DNA of 64,000 bases from Betaproteobacteria bacterium (GCA_016709665.1 JADJMI010000011.1:1-64000); one strand, 5' to 3'; numbered from the stretch's first letter, positions 1 through 8,755 are shown. Translations and numbers: made by a program. The notes: generated by a model not told the origin, from the sequence alone.

Positions 1-398
1 ACGAGGATCCACGTGCCCAGTGTCGCGAGCCCCACGCGCCAGTCGATCGCGAGAAGCACCCCCGCGGCCGTCGCCACGCCCTTGCCGCCCTGGAACTTCA
101 GCCAGAACGAGAAGACGTGGCCCAGGAAGGCGGCGAGCGCGACGATCGCCACGACCTCCACCGCGAGCCCCAGCTTCATCGCGCCCCACACCGCCACCCA
201 GCCCTTGGCCGCATCGCCCACCAGCGTGAGGAGCGCCGCCATCTTGCTGCCCGAGCGCAGGACGTTCGTGGTGCCGGGGTTGCCCGAGCCGTAGGACCGC
301 GGATCGGGCAGGCCCATCGCCCGGGTCACGACCACGGCGAAGGGAATCGAGCCCACGAGATAAGCGACGATGGCGGCGAGGACTGCGGTCATGCCCAT
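1..398 (-). CDS. plsY: Glycerol-3-phosphate acyltransferase PlsY (3' part outside window)
   Basis: PlsY transfers an acyl group from acyl-phosphate to glycerol-3-phosphate, the first step of phospholipid synthesis, in the inner membrane. About 132 N-terminal residues of a roughly 200-residue family are present and the reading frame leaves the window at base 1. Motif GSGNPGTTNVLR lies at residues 37-48 and a second family motif (GHVFSFWLKFQGGKG) near residue 98. The N-terminus and middle are strongly hydrophobic. Two in-frame ATGs (398 and 392) compete as start. A TATTGT box just upstream would make the mRNA nearly leaderless at 398. It diverges from folB. The identity is secure. Confidence 0.93.
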   Translation of the reverse strand, partial: MGMTAVLAAIVAYLVGSIPFAVVVTRAMGLPDPRSYGSGNPGTTNVLRSGSKMAALLTLVGDAAKGWVAVWGAMKLGLAVEVVAIVALAAFLGHVFSFWLKFQGGKGVATAAGVLLAIDWRVGLATLGTWIL

Positions 399-402
399 AC
401 TT

Positions 403-409
403 TACAATA
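403..409. promoter_or_regulatory. Overlapping divergent -10 boxes for plsY and folB
   Basis: The AT-rich spot between plsY and folB reads TACAAT on the plus strand (403-408) and TATTGT on the minus strand (409-404). Each is a 4-5 of 6 match to the sigma70 -10 box. The minus-strand box ends 5 nt before the plsY ATG at 398. No convincing -35 box was seen for either direction, so this is a weak call. Confidence 0.35.
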
Positions 410-449
410 CGCCACCCTCCTCCAAGCCCTCCCGCGGCGCCCCCTTGCC

Positions 450-806
450 ATGGATCACATCTTCATCCGCGAATTCCGCGTGGACGCCTGGGTGGGCATC
501 TACGAATGGGAGAAGCTGCGCGCCCAGACGATCGAGCTGGACCTGGAGATCGGCGTGCCCGGAACCGAGGCCGGCCGCACGGACGACATCGCGCACACCG
601 TGCACTACGGGCACGTGGTCGAGCGCGTGCGCGCGGAGCTCGCCGAAAGGCACTTCGGGCTGCTGGAGGCGCTGGCCGAGCATGTCGCGGGCCTCGTCAC
701 CGGCGAATTCAAGGCGCCCTGGGTGCGCCTGTCGGTCGCGAAGCTCGGGCACGTGCGCGGCGTCCGCAAGGTGGGCGTGACGATCGAGCGGCACCGGAAG
801 GCCTAG
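450..806 (+). CDS. folB: Dihydroneopterin aldolase
   Basis: FolB cleaves 7,8-dihydroneopterin to 6-hydroxymethyl-dihydropterin and glycolaldehyde in folate synthesis. The protein is 118 residues, the usual length. It opens with the family pattern of an early beta strand (FIREFRVDAWVGIYEWEK) and closes with the KVGVTIER strand that carries the conserved lysine region. The frame is open upstream, but the ATG at 450 gives the family N-terminus. It is followed after 7 bp by a small membrane-protein gene on the same strand. PlsY and FolB are often neighbours in proteobacteria, which supports both calls. Confidence 0.93.
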   Translation: MDHIFIREFRVDAWVGIYEWEKLRAQTIELDLEIGVPGTEAGRTDDIAHTVHYGHVVERVRAELAERHFGLLEALAEHVAGLVTGEFKAPWVRLSVAKLGHVRGVRKVGVTIERHRKA

Positions 807-813
807 GCGACCC

Positions 814-1008
814 GTGCTCAAATGGGTCCTCGTGCTGGTGGTGGCCGTGGTGGTGCTCTCGTTCTTCGCCCCGCAGCTCGGCAAGCTGGGCCTGGGCCGC
901 CTGCCGGGCGACATCACGGTGAAGTTCCGCGGGCGCCTCGTCTACCTGCCGATCACCTCGACGGTGCTCATCTCGCTGTTCCTCACCGCGCTGGGCCGGG
1001 TGCTCTAG
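814..1008 (+). CDS. DUF2905-family small membrane protein
   Basis: This 64-residue protein starts at a GTG 7 bp after folB. It has two hydrophobic segments (about residues 4-22 and 44-60) around a short polar loop containing LGRLPGDITVKFRGRLVYLPITS, which is the hallmark of the DUF2905 family. The function is unknown. It is probably cotranscribed with folB and convergent to the next gene. Confidence 0.8.
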   Translation: MLKWVLVLVVAVVVLSFFAPQLGKLGLGRLPGDITVKFRGRLVYLPITSTVLISLFLTALGRVL

Positions 1009-1015
1009 GCCGCGC

Positions 1016-1810
1016 TCAGTCCGCGTCCGGCTCGGTGAACACGCCCCGGTAGGACGCGTACGTCGAGGCCATCATCACCGGCACCCACACGAGGATCCCC
1101 AGCCCGAAGGGCAGGAGCGCCACGAAGAGCAGCAGCAGCATCACGAGCGAGTAGACGAGGAACGAGAGGATGTTCCGGAAGCACGCGAAGAGGCTCTCGC
1201 GCATCGCGTCCACGGGCTTCACGTCGTGCATCACCACCAGCATCGGGGCGAACCAGTAGGCGGCCATGAGCGGAACGAAGAGCGCCGCGCACACCAGCAC
1301 CCCCAGCACGAGCGGCAGCGAGAACGCGGCGAGCGTCTCGAGGACCCGCTCCTCCCCGCCAGCGAGCACCGCGGAGACGAACGAGAAGCCCGCGAAGATC
1401 CCGAAGACGAGCAGGATCGCGATCGTGCCGACGACGTACAGCACCCCCACCACGAGCAGGTTGCCCGCGTTGCGCTGGAAGCCGCCGAACAGGTGCTCGA
1501 TCTCGAGCTCGCCGCCCGTCTCGAGCGACCGGCAGCCGAGCGTGACGCCGCCGGCGAACAGGGGCGCGAGGAGATACCCGACGAACGTGCCCACGATCGG
1601 CACGAACGACAGCGCGACCTGGATGATCAGGTAGATCACGAAGAAGAGGACCCACATGAGGGGCGCGCCGCGGAAGAGCGCCCACCCCTTCGAGATCCAG
1701 CCGACCCCCTCGTTCGCGGAGCAGCTCCGGCCGGGCAGCACGAGGCGCGGGGCGCCCCCTTCGTTGGCCGCTTCGGTAGCGACGGGAAAGCCGGGTCCGC
1801 TGGAACTCAT
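1016..1810 (-). CDS. BPSS1780-type multi-pass membrane protein
   Basis: This 264-residue protein has about six hydrophobic segments from residue 60 onward. The segment GWISKGWALFRGAPLMW precedes the first helix, as in the BPSS1780 family of betaproteobacterial membrane proteins of unknown role. The start at 1810 is preferred over a longer frame because AGGGAG lies about 10 nt upstream and the extra residues look non-coding. It sits 31 bp downstream of the ybaK-like gene and may share its transcript. No enzymatic motif was seen. Confidence 0.7.
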   Translation of the reverse strand: MSSSGPGFPVATEAANEGGAPRLVLPGRSCSANEGVGWISKGWALFRGAPLMWVLFFVIYLIIQVALSFVPIVGTFVGYLLAPLFAGGVTLGCRSLETGGELEIEHLFGGFQRNAGNLLVVGVLYVVGTIAILLVFGIFAGFSFVSAVLAGGEERVLETLAAFSLPLVLGVLVCAALFVPLMAAYWFAPMLVVMHDVKPVDAMRESLFACFRNILSFLVYSLVMLLLLFVALLPFGLGILVWVPVMMASTYASYRGVFTEPDAD

Positions 1811-1841
1811 GCGATCGCTCCCTGGATTGGTCGAGCCGAGG

Positions 1842-2324
1842 CTACTCCTCGCGTCCGACCTCGACAAGGACGGGCGAGAGGGTGCGGACCACCTCCCCCG
1901 GCGGCATGCCCAGGAGGTAGCCGCGGCGGCCTCCGTTGATGTAGATGCGCTGAAGGGCCAGGATGGATTTTTCCATGTACACGGGCATGCGCTTGCGGGT
2001 GCCGAAGGGCGAGCACCCCCCCACCAGGTACCCCGAGTGGCGCGTCGCGTCCTCCGGCTTGCAGGGGAAGATGCGTTTCGCCCCCGCCACCCGCGCCAGC
2101 TCCTTGGTGGAAACCTTGCGGTCGCCGTGCATCAGCACCACGAGGGGCTCGCCCTTGTCGTTCTCCATGACGAGGGTCTTCACCACCTCGTGCTCGGGAA
2201 CGCCCAGCGACGAGGACGAGACGGCCGTGCCGCCGTGCTCCACGTAGTCGTAGACGTGCTCGGTGTAGGTGACGCCCTGCTGCGCGAGAAAACTCGTGGC
2301 CGGCGTGCCGGTGTGCTTGCCCAT
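1842..2324 (-). CDS. ybaK: Cys-tRNA(Pro)/Cys-tRNA(Cys) deacylase YbaK
   Basis: YbaK clears mischarged Cys-tRNA(Pro) by trans-editing in the cytoplasm. The protein is 160 residues, the normal size. It begins with the family pattern TPATSFLAQQGVTYTEHVYDY, keeps the conserved lysine in the VVKTLV segment, and has the glycine-rich GYLVGGCSPFGTRKRMPVY block. The ATG at 2324 is preferred because the upstream frame is the antisense of other coding sequence. It follows the TSUP exporter gene after 11 bp on the same strand. Confidence 0.9.
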   Translation of the reverse strand: MGKHTGTPATSFLAQQGVTYTEHVYDYVEHGGTAVSSSSLGVPEHEVVKTLVMENDKGEPLVVLMHGDRKVSTKELARVAGAKRIFPCKPEDATRHSGYLVGGCSPFGTRKRMPVYMEKSILALQRIYINGGRRGYLLGMPPGEVVRTLSPVLVEVGREE

Positions 2325-2335
2325 GGAGCGGGATT

Positions 2336-3088
2336 CTAGAGGAGCGTGCGCGCGAGGAGAACGCCCCCGGAGGCGAGCAGCAGCACGCCGATGAAGCGGC
2401 GCATCTGCGCCTGCGTGAGGCTCGTGTGGATGCGCGAGCCGAGGCGAACGCCCAGGATCGCGAAGGGCGCGACGAAGACGATGCCCGCGAGCACCCCCGC
2501 CTTGAGCACCAGCCCGGCCACCAGGTAGAAGACGCCCCGCAGCGAGGCGGAGATGGAGATGACCGTCGAGATGGTCGCCCGGACCGCGTCCTTGTCCCCG
2601 AGGCGGCCCGTGAAGTAGGCCACGTAGACCGGCCCGCCCACGCCGAAGATCGCGGCGAACGTGCCGGCGGTGAGGCCCGCGGGCACGCACCACCAGGCGG
2701 AGATCCGGCCCCGGGGGACGGGATTGAGCACCGTGGCGAGGCCCGCCACGAGGGAAAAGAGCCCCAGCGCGACCGCGAGGGGCTGCTGCGGCGCGTTCAC
2801 CAGGGCGGTGACGCCGAGCGCGAGGCCGGCGACGAGGAAAGGCAGCAGGCGCTTCAGTTCCGGCTTGCTCACGTGCTGCCGGTTGGCGCCGCCCACGAAG
2901 AGCGCCGAGGCGATGTCGGAGACCACCAGGACGGGCACCAACGTGGCGAGCGGCACCCAGTTGGCGAGGATGGGCACGGCGATCATGGTCGAGCCGAATC
3001 CCGTCATGCCGAACACCGTGTAGGCGAAAAGGATCACGACCGGGGCCGCGAACCAGAACGCGAGGGGCAGCTCCGCCCACTCGCTCAT
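2336..3088 (-). CDS. TauE/SafE-family (TSUP) anion exporter
   Basis: This 250-residue inner-membrane protein has about eight hydrophobic segments. It carries TSUP-family glycine motifs near the N-terminus (VFGMTGFGSTM) and in the second half (FAAIFGVGGPVYVAYFTG). Known members export sulfite or sulfoacetate or import sulfur anions. Its ATG overlaps the xerD stop by 4 bp (ATGA), so the two are translationally coupled. Its position in the same leftward directon as a SuyAB-type lyase and an Ldh2-family dehydrogenase makes sulfite export attractive, but the substrate is inferred from context only. Confidence 0.82.
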   Translation of the reverse strand: MSEWAELPLAFWFAAPVVILFAYTVFGMTGFGSTMIAVPILANWVPLATLVPVLVVSDIASALFVGGANRQHVSKPELKRLLPFLVAGLALGVTALVNAPQQPLAVALGLFSLVAGLATVLNPVPRGRISAWWCVPAGLTAGTFAAIFGVGGPVYVAYFTGRLGDKDAVRATISTVISISASLRGVFYLVAGLVLKAGVLAGIVFVAPFAILGVRLGSRIHTSLTQAQMRRFIGVLLLASGGVLLARTLL

Positions 3089-3996
3089 CCGCGCGGGTGG
3101 TGCCTGGCGTGCAGCTTCTTCAGCCGCTCGCGCGCGACGTGCGTGTAGATCTGCGTGGTGGAGATGTCCGCGTGGCCCAGGAGCATCTGGACGACGCGCA
3201 GGTCCGCGCCGTGGTTGATGAGGTGGGTGGCGAACGCGTGGCGCAGCGTGTGCGGCGAAATGGCCGAGCGGATGTCGGCGCGCGCGGCATGGCGCTTGAC
3301 GAGCCCCCAGAACGCCTGCCGCGTCATCGGCCCGCCGCGCGCGGTGACGAAGAGCGCGTCGGACTTGCGCGCCCCGAGGATCATCGGCCGCGCTTCGCGC
3401 AGGTAGCGGTCGATCCAGTCCACGGCCTCCTCGCCCAGGGGCGTGAGGCGCTCCTTGGCGCCCTTGCCCAGCACCCGCACCACGCCCATGTCGAGGCTCA
3501 CCTGCTGCACCTTGAGGCCCACGAGCTCGGAGACGCGAAGCCCGCTCGCGTAGAGCGTCTCCAGCATCGCCTTGTCGCGAAGGCCGGCGTCGGTGCCCGT
3601 ATCGGGCACGGCGAGGAGCGACTCGACCTCGGCTTCCGAGAGGGTCTTGGGCAGCGAGCGCGGCAGCTTGGGCGATTCGACGTCGACCGTGGGATCGTCG
3701 CGGCGCAGGCCCTCGGCCGAGGCGAACCGGTAGAAGCGCCGAAGCGACGAGACGAGGCGCGCCGTGCTGCGGGCGCTCGCCTTCTTCGTCGTGACCTGCC
3801 AGGCCAGGTGGCGGTGCAGGTGCGCGGGCGAGGCGTCGGCGAGGCCGGCCTCGCCCCCTTCGGCGAGCCACGCGGCGAATTGCGTCACGTCCCGCCGGTA
3901 GCTCTCCAGCGTGTTCCTCGACAGCCCGTCCGCGAGCCACACGGCATCGCCGAAGCGTTCGATGAGGGCGACGTCAGGGGCGGAGGGCGCCTTCAT
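3085..3996 (-). CDS. xerD: Tyrosine recombinase XerD
   Basis: XerD resolves chromosome dimers at dif together with XerC. The protein is 303 residues. An N-terminal SAM-like core-binding domain covers about residues 10-100 and the catalytic domain follows. The catalytic set is visible: R154 (SGLRVSEL), K178 (GKGAKER), H249 and R252 (HTLRH), H275 (LGHADIS) and nucleophile Y284 (QIYTH). The ATG at 3996 lies 23 bp inside the upstream ogt gene. The intact active site and normal length point to the housekeeping recombinase rather than a mobile-element integrase. Confidence 0.92.
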   Translation of the reverse strand: MKAPSAPDVALIERFGDAVWLADGLSRNTLESYRRDVTQFAAWLAEGGEAGLADASPAHLHRHLAWQVTTKKASARSTARLVSSLRRFYRFASAEGLRRDDPTVDVESPKLPRSLPKTLSEAEVESLLAVPDTGTDAGLRDKAMLETLYASGLRVSELVGLKVQQVSLDMGVVRVLGKGAKERLTPLGEEAVDWIDRYLREARPMILGARKSDALFVTARGGPMTRQAFWGLVKRHAARADIRSAISPHTLRHAFATHLINHGADLRVVQMLLGHADISTTQIYTHVARERLKKLHARHHPRG

Positions 3997-4456
3997 GCTC
4001 CAGGAGCCAGCGCTTGATGGACCGCTCGAAGCCCTCGCCCCGCACGCCCATGAAGCCGCCGAGCGTCCCGTCGTTCGCGACCACGCGGTGGCACGGCACG
4101 AGCAGCGGAACGGGATTGGCGCCGCAGGCCCCGCCGACGGCCCGCGCCGAGGAGCCCACCGCCTTGGCGACCTCGCCATAAGTGCGCGTCTCGCCCGGCG
4201 GGATCGCCTGCATGGCTTCCCACACGGCGATCTGGTGGCGCGTGCCGCCGAGCTTGAGCGGCAGGTCGAAGTTGAACGCCGGGTTCTCGAGGTACGCCTG
4301 GAGCTGCACGCACACCAGGTGCGCGAGCGTGTTGCGCTTGGGCACGAGGGCCGGCACGTCCGGCGACAGGTAGCGGACGGCCGTGACGTGCTTGTCGTCG
4401 GCGGAGATGCCCAGCGTGGCGAAGGGCGTGCGGACACAGGCTTCGAACGGTGCCAT
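3974..4456 (-). CDS. ogt: Methylated-DNA--protein-cysteine methyltransferase
   Basis: This protein repairs O6-methylguanine by suicidal transfer of the methyl group to its own cysteine. It is 160 residues, with an N-terminal domain (about 1-70) and the DNA-binding catalytic domain (about 70-155). The active-site motif PCHRV contains C122. The helix containing TYGEVAKAVG and the R of SSARAVGGACGANP match the arginine-finger region of the family. Its 3' end overlaps xerD. It is separated from the Ldh-family gene by only 3 bp, so it is probably cotranscribed. Confidence 0.92.
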   Translation of the reverse strand: MAPFEACVRTPFATLGISADDKHVTAVRYLSPDVPALVPKRNTLAHLVCVQLQAYLENPAFNFDLPLKLGGTRHQIAVWEAMQAIPPGETRTYGEVAKAVGSSARAVGGACGANPVPLLVPCHRVVANDGTLGGFMGVRGEGFERSIKRWLLEHEGALRP

Positions 4457-4459
4457 GGC

Positions 4460-5470
4460 TCAACCCTCCCCGGCGAGCGCCCGGATCTTCGCCGCGAGCT
4501 CCGGCGGGACGGCGATGCCGTCCTTCGCGATCTTCCCGCGGTTGGCCCGGCGCCGGTCGCCCGGGATGCGCACGCCTTCGTCCGCGAGCATCGCGGCGAC
4601 GAGCGTCTCGACGCGATCGAGGAACACGTCGTCGCCCGCGAGCGCGCCCGGATCGATGGCGAGGAAGGCCTGGCCGATGCGGGTGGGCTTGCCCGCTTCC
4701 GTGAAGAAGCTGTCGGACTCGAAACCGTAGGCCGATCCGGATAGCGCGCAGGCGAGCAGCTCCACCACGAGGGCGAGCATGGCGCCCTTGGACCCGCCCG
4801 CCGGGACCATCATGCCCTCGAGGGCCGCCTTCGCTTCCGTGGTGGGGTTGCCGTCCTTGTCGAGCGCCCAGCCGAGGGGGATGGGCTTGCCGTCGCGGGC
4901 GGCCACCATGATCTTGCCGCGCGCCACTTCCGACAGGCTCAGGTCGATGACGATGGGCTCGCCCCGGCGGCGGGGGAAGGCCGCGGCGATCGGGTTCGTG
5001 CCGAAGATCGCGCGCTTGCCGCCCCACATGGGCATGGCGCCCGGCGAATTGCCGAAGGCGAGCGCGACGAGGCCGGCCCGGGCGAGGGGCTCCACGTGGT
5101 ACGCCGCGACGCCGAAATGGTTGCTGTTGGCGACGCTCGCGAAGGCGACGCCGTGGCGCTTGGCGCGATCCGCGACCTCCCGCGTGGCAAGGGCGCACGC
5201 CTCGAAGGCGAGGCCGCCGCCGGCATCGACGAGCACCGCGCCGCCGCGCTCGTTCGCGATGCGCGGGACGGCCGAGCCGTTCGCGCGCCCGTTGGCCACG
5301 TGGCCGCAGTACTGCGGGATGCGCGAGGCGCCGTGGGACGGGATGCCGTCGAGTTCCGCCGCGACGAGGGCGGCGGCGGTGGCTGCGGCCATGGTGGGCG
5401 TGGCCCCCGAGCGTTCGAGGGCGCGGCGCATCAGGGATTCGAGGTCGGCGGGGGCGAAGCGATCGGTCAT
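4460..5470 (-). CDS. Ldh2/malate dehydrogenase-family oxidoreductase (ComC-like)
   Basis: This is a 336-residue NAD(P)-dependent 2-hydroxyacid dehydrogenase of the type II malate/L-lactate dehydrogenase family, which also holds (R)-sulfolactate dehydrogenase ComC and ureidoglycolate dehydrogenase. Visible hallmarks are GIPSHGASR with H46, SNSNHFG-like NSNHFGVAAYH with H118, and the GTNPIAAAFPR segment. The ATG overlaps the transporter stop in an ATGA, so it is coupled to the TRAP permease. The substrate is not determined by sequence. The neighbouring SuyAB-type lyase makes a sulfolactate-like hydroxyacid a reasonable guess. Confidence 0.85.
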   Translation of the reverse strand: MTDRFAPADLESLMRRALERSGATPTMAAATAAALVAAELDGIPSHGASRIPQYCGHVANGRANGSAVPRIANERGGAVLVDAGGGLAFEACALATREVADRAKRHGVAFASVANSNHFGVAAYHVEPLARAGLVALAFGNSPGAMPMWGGKRAIFGTNPIAAAFPRRRGEPIVIDLSLSEVARGKIMVAARDGKPIPLGWALDKDGNPTTEAKAALEGMMVPAGGSKGAMLALVVELLACALSGSAYGFESDSFFTEAGKPTRIGQAFLAIDPGALAGDDVFLDRVETLVAAMLADEGVRIPGDRRRANRGKIAKDGIAVPPELAAKIRALAGEG

Positions 5471-7452
5471 GGGAGGGCGGGCACCGGCTTTCGGCGCGCG
5501 AACTGGAGGAAGAGGACGAATCCGAAGAGCCCGACGCCGACGGCGTCGAGGCTGTTCACCGGGATGATCACGAGCGCGCCGGCGAGCACCAGCAGGCCCC
5601 GCTCGAGCGCCGTGGTCTTCTTGAAGAGCCAGCCTTGCAGGCCCGCCGCCAGCGCCGTGATGGCCACGAAGATGAGCGCGAGCACGCCCAGCACGTCCGC
5701 CCACGCGGCGCCCTTGGGCGGCATGAGGAGCACGCCCGTGCCGAGCGGATCGAGCACGAAGAAGAAGGGCACCACGAACGCGGGCATCGTGTACTTCCAC
5801 GCCTGCAGCGTCGTCTTGTACGGATCGCCGCCCGTGATGGCCGCGGCCGCGAAGCACGACAGGGCCGTGGGCGGCGAGACTTCCGACAGCAGCGCGTAGT
5901 AGAAGACGAACATGTGCGCCGCGAAATCCGGCACGCCCAGCGTGATGAGCGCCGGCGCCGCGATCACCGCGCAGATGATGTACGAGGCCGTCACCGGCAC
6001 GGCGAGGCCCACGATCCAGACGATGAGCGCCGTGTAGAGGGCCGTGAGGGCGAGGCTGCCGCCCGCGTAGTCGATCACGATCGAGGAGAACTTGAGCCCC
6101 AGGCCCGTGAGCGTCACCACGCCCACGATGATGCCGGCCGAGGCGCAGGTGGCCGCGACGTTGAGCACGCCGGTGGTGCCCGCCTCCATCGCCTGCACGA
6201 AGCGCCGCGGCACGAGCGCCGTCTCGCGCTGGAAGAAACTGACGAAGAAGGCGGTGACCGTCGCCCAGAACACCGAGAGCGTGGGCGAGAAGCCCATCAT
6301 CATGAAGACGATGATCGAGGCGAGGGACAGGAAGTGGTACCAGTAGCGTTTCGTGAGCGTCCAGGCGCTCTCGACCGCCTCGAAGGCGCCCTCGCTCATG
6401 CCGTACTTGCGCGCGTCGAGCTCCACCATGAGGTAGAGCGAGAAGTAGTAGAGCACCGTCGGGATCGTGGCCATCTTGATCACGTCCAGGTACGACATCT
6501 TCAGGAACTCGGCGATCAGGAACGCCGCGGCGCCCAGCACCGGCGGCGACAGGATGGCGCCCAGCCCCCCGGCGGCGAGGAGGCCCCCGGCCGCGTTCTT
6601 CTCGTAGCCGCTCTTGGCGAGCATCGGGTAGGCCACCGAGCCGATGGTGACCGTGGTCGCGACGCCCGAGCCCGACGGGCCGCCCAGCAGGAACGAGGAA
6701 AGCACCACCGCCCGGCCCGCGCTCGTGGACTTGCCGCCCATGAGCGAGAAGGAGAAGTCGAGGAAGAACTTGCCCGCCCCGGAGTACTGCAGGAACGCGC
6801 CGTAGATCGTGAAGAGGATGATGAGCGTCGCCGAGACGTCGACCGCCGTGCCGAAGATGCCCTCGAGCGTCATGTACATGTGGCCCACGAGGCGCGAGAT
6901 GTCGTAGCCGCGGTGCGTCCAGGGATGCGGCAGCCACGGCCCCACGAAGGCGTACACGATGAACGAGCCGATCACGACCGGCATGATCCAGCCGGAGGTG
7001 CGCCGCGTCGCCTCGACCACCAGGAACATGAGCGCCACGCCGAAGACCATGTCCCAGGTGCCCGGGCTCGTGTTGCGGTCCGTGAAATCGTCGCCGCCCA
7101 TGATCATGTAGACGATCACGGCGAGCGACAGCAGGGCGAGGACCACGTCGAACCCGTTGACGCGATGGCGGAAGCGCTTCGCCATCGGGATCATCATGAA
7201 CGTGAGGAAAAGGATGAGGCCGACGTGCACGCCCCGCAGCAGGTCCGTGCGGACGATGCCGTAGGCCGCATACAGGTGGAACGCGCTCGTCCCGACACAG
7301 ACGGCCGTGAGGAAAACCGCGAGCCATCCCTTGTAGCGGTTGAACGCGCCTTCTTCTTCCTCGACGAATTCCTCGACGCGGCGCAGCTGCTCTTCCGAGA
7401 GCAGCACGTCGGTGGCGCCGGGATCGGCGGGCGGCCTTGCGGGGTCGGTCAT
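5467..7452 (-). CDS. TRAP transporter permease, fused DctQ-DctM (TAXI type)
   Basis: This 661-residue inner-membrane protein fuses the small and large TRAP permease subunits, as usual for TAXI-type TRAP systems. A cytoplasmic head is followed by about four helices (DctQ-like, residues 35-150), then a long DctM-like part with more than ten helices containing glycine-rich blocks such as LLGGPSGSGVATTVTIGS and GGLGAILSPPVLGAAAF. Such permeases import carboxylates using an extracytoplasmic binding protein. No TAXI binding-protein gene lies beside it here. It is coupled to the downstream dehydrogenase gene by an ATGA overlap. Confidence 0.88.
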   Translation of the reverse strand: MTDPARPPADPGATDVLLSEEQLRRVEEFVEEEEGAFNRYKGWLAVFLTAVCVGTSAFHLYAAYGIVRTDLLRGVHVGLILFLTFMMIPMAKRFRHRVNGFDVVLALLSLAVIVYMIMGGDDFTDRNTSPGTWDMVFGVALMFLVVEATRRTSGWIMPVVIGSFIVYAFVGPWLPHPWTHRGYDISRLVGHMYMTLEGIFGTAVDVSATLIILFTIYGAFLQYSGAGKFFLDFSFSLMGGKSTSAGRAVVLSSFLLGGPSGSGVATTVTIGSVAYPMLAKSGYEKNAAGGLLAAGGLGAILSPPVLGAAAFLIAEFLKMSYLDVIKMATIPTVLYYFSLYLMVELDARKYGMSEGAFEAVESAWTLTKRYWYHFLSLASIIVFMMMGFSPTLSVFWATVTAFFVSFFQRETALVPRRFVQAMEAGTTGVLNVAATCASAGIIVGVVTLTGLGLKFSSIVIDYAGGSLALTALYTALIVWIVGLAVPVTASYIICAVIAAPALITLGVPDFAAHMFVFYYALLSEVSPPTALSCFAAAAITGGDPYKTTLQAWKYTMPAFVVPFFFVLDPLGTGVLLMPPKGAAWADVLGVLALIFVAITALAAGLQGWLFKKTTALERGLLVLAGALVIIPVNSLDAVGVGLFGFVLFLQFARRKPVPALP

Positions 7453-7512
7453 GAAAACTCCTCGGGCGCCCTGTGGCCGGGCGCTGCCGCCATTGTCCGC
7501 GAAAAGCGCTCC

Positions 7513-7543
7513 GCCGGGCGAGGGCTTTGCGGCCCCGCCCGGC
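7513..7543 (-). terminator. Strong hairpin between the lyase and TRAP genes
   Basis: An 8-bp outer stem (GCCGGGCG/CGCCCGGC) encloses an inner GGGC/GCCC stem. It lies 13 bp after the stop of the lyase large-subunit gene in its direction of transcription. There is no run of T, so it may be a processing or attenuation structure that separates expression of the lyase from the TRAP and dehydrogenase genes rather than a full terminator. Confidence 0.4.
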
Positions 7544-7556
7544 TATCGACCGGAGG

Positions 7557-8726
7557 TCAGGCGCTCTCGAACAGGCGCGTGAGGACGAACTCGCGGTGGC
7601 CCAGGGCCTCGGCTGCCGTGAGGCGGCCGTTGGCCGTGCGGAACATGCACTCGAGGAGCGCGTCGCCCGCCTGGTCCGGGCTCATCTCCTTGCGCAGGAG
7701 CCCGGAGACGTCGACGTCGACGTGCTCGCTCATGGTGCGCACCGTGCGCGGGTTCGCGCAGAGCTTGATGACCGGCAGGATGGGATTGCCGATCACGTTG
7801 CCCTGGCCCGTGGGGAAGAGGTGCACGACGAAGCCCGAGGCGGCGCACAGGGTCACCATCTCGGCGGCGGCCGAGGAGGAATCCATGAACCACAGGCCCG
7901 GGCCGGTGGGCACTTCGGCCTTGTCGATCACGCCGTCGATGAGGCACTCGCGGCCGATCTTCTGGATGTTGCCCAGGGCCTTTTCCTCGATCGTCGTGAG
8001 GCCGCCCTCGATGTTGCCCTTGGTCGGCTGCGAGTCGGAGAGGTCGCTCGTCTTGTGGCGTTCGACGAGGGCCTGGTAGCGGTCGAACATGAACTGGAAT
8101 TTCTTCCTCACCTCGTCCGTGCGGCAGCGCGCCGCCACGAGGTGCTCGCCGCCCGTGAGCTCCGTCGTCTCGCCGAAGACGAGCGTGGTGCCGTGGGGGT
8201 AGAGCTTGTCGAAGGCGTTGCCGACCGTGGGGTTGGCGCCGCAGCCGCTGGTGGTATCCGATTCGCCGCACTTGGTGGAGACCCAGAGGTCCTTGAGGGG
8301 ACGCTCCTCGCGGCGCAGCTCGCTCGCCCACTGCACGAATTCCTTGGCCTTCTTGGAGGCGCGCAGGATCGTGTCGTGGTCGCCGTGCTGCTCGATGCCG
8401 AAGTAGGCGACGGGCTTGCCGGTGGCGGCGATGCCGTCGGCGACCTTCTTGGCCCAGCCTTCCTCGATGCAGATCACCACGACGGCGGCGACGTTCGGGT
8501 TGGCGCCCGTGCCGATGAGGGTGCGGAAGTGCAGGTCGAGGTCCGCGCCGAACTGCAGGCGGCCGTAGGGGTGCGGCAGGGCGAGGGTGCCCTTGATGTT
8601 GTTCGCGACGGCCTCGGCGGCGGCGTTGGAGAGGTCGTCGACGGGGAGGATGATGACGTGGTTGCGGACGCCGATGCGGCCGTTCTCGCGCTTGTATCCC
8701 CAGAATGTGGCTTTGCTCAGGTCCAT
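7557..8726 (-). CDS. UxaA-family lyase large subunit, SuyB-like
   Basis: This 389-residue protein matches the C-terminal catalytic part of altronate/galactarate dehydratases (GYKRENGRIGVRNHV at residues 10-24, TKCGESDTTSGCGANP near 160, GPGLWFMDSSSAAAE near 278). Its split from a small SAF-domain subunit, together with its roughly 42 kDa size, resembles (2R)-sulfolactate sulfo-lyase SuyB rather than the fused E. coli UxaA. Conserved cysteines could bind a metal or Fe-S centre. AAGGA precedes the ATG at 8726. The family is secure. The substrate (sulfolactate versus a sugar acid) is inferred from neighbours. Confidence 0.82.
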   Translation of the reverse strand: MDLSKATFWGYKRENGRIGVRNHVIILPVDDLSNAAAEAVANNIKGTLALPHPYGRLQFGADLDLHFRTLIGTGANPNVAAVVVICIEEGWAKKVADGIAATGKPVAYFGIEQHGDHDTILRASKKAKEFVQWASELRREERPLKDLWVSTKCGESDTTSGCGANPTVGNAFDKLYPHGTTLVFGETTELTGGEHLVAARCRTDEVRKKFQFMFDRYQALVERHKTSDLSDSQPTKGNIEGGLTTIEEKALGNIQKIGRECLIDGVIDKAEVPTGPGLWFMDSSSAAAEMVTLCAASGFVVHLFPTGQGNVIGNPILPVIKLCANPRTVRTMSEHVDVDVSGLLRKEMSPDQAGDALLECMFRTANGRLTAAEALGHREFVLTRLFESA

Positions 8727-8755
8727 TTCGATTGTCCTTGTGCGCTTCGCGACCG

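Noticed and set aside
3085..3996. Tyrosine recombinase as an integrase marking a genomic island
   Set aside because: The length, active site and neighbourhood (ogt, housekeeping genes) match chromosomal XerD. No tRNA-adjacent attachment repeat or phage genes are present.
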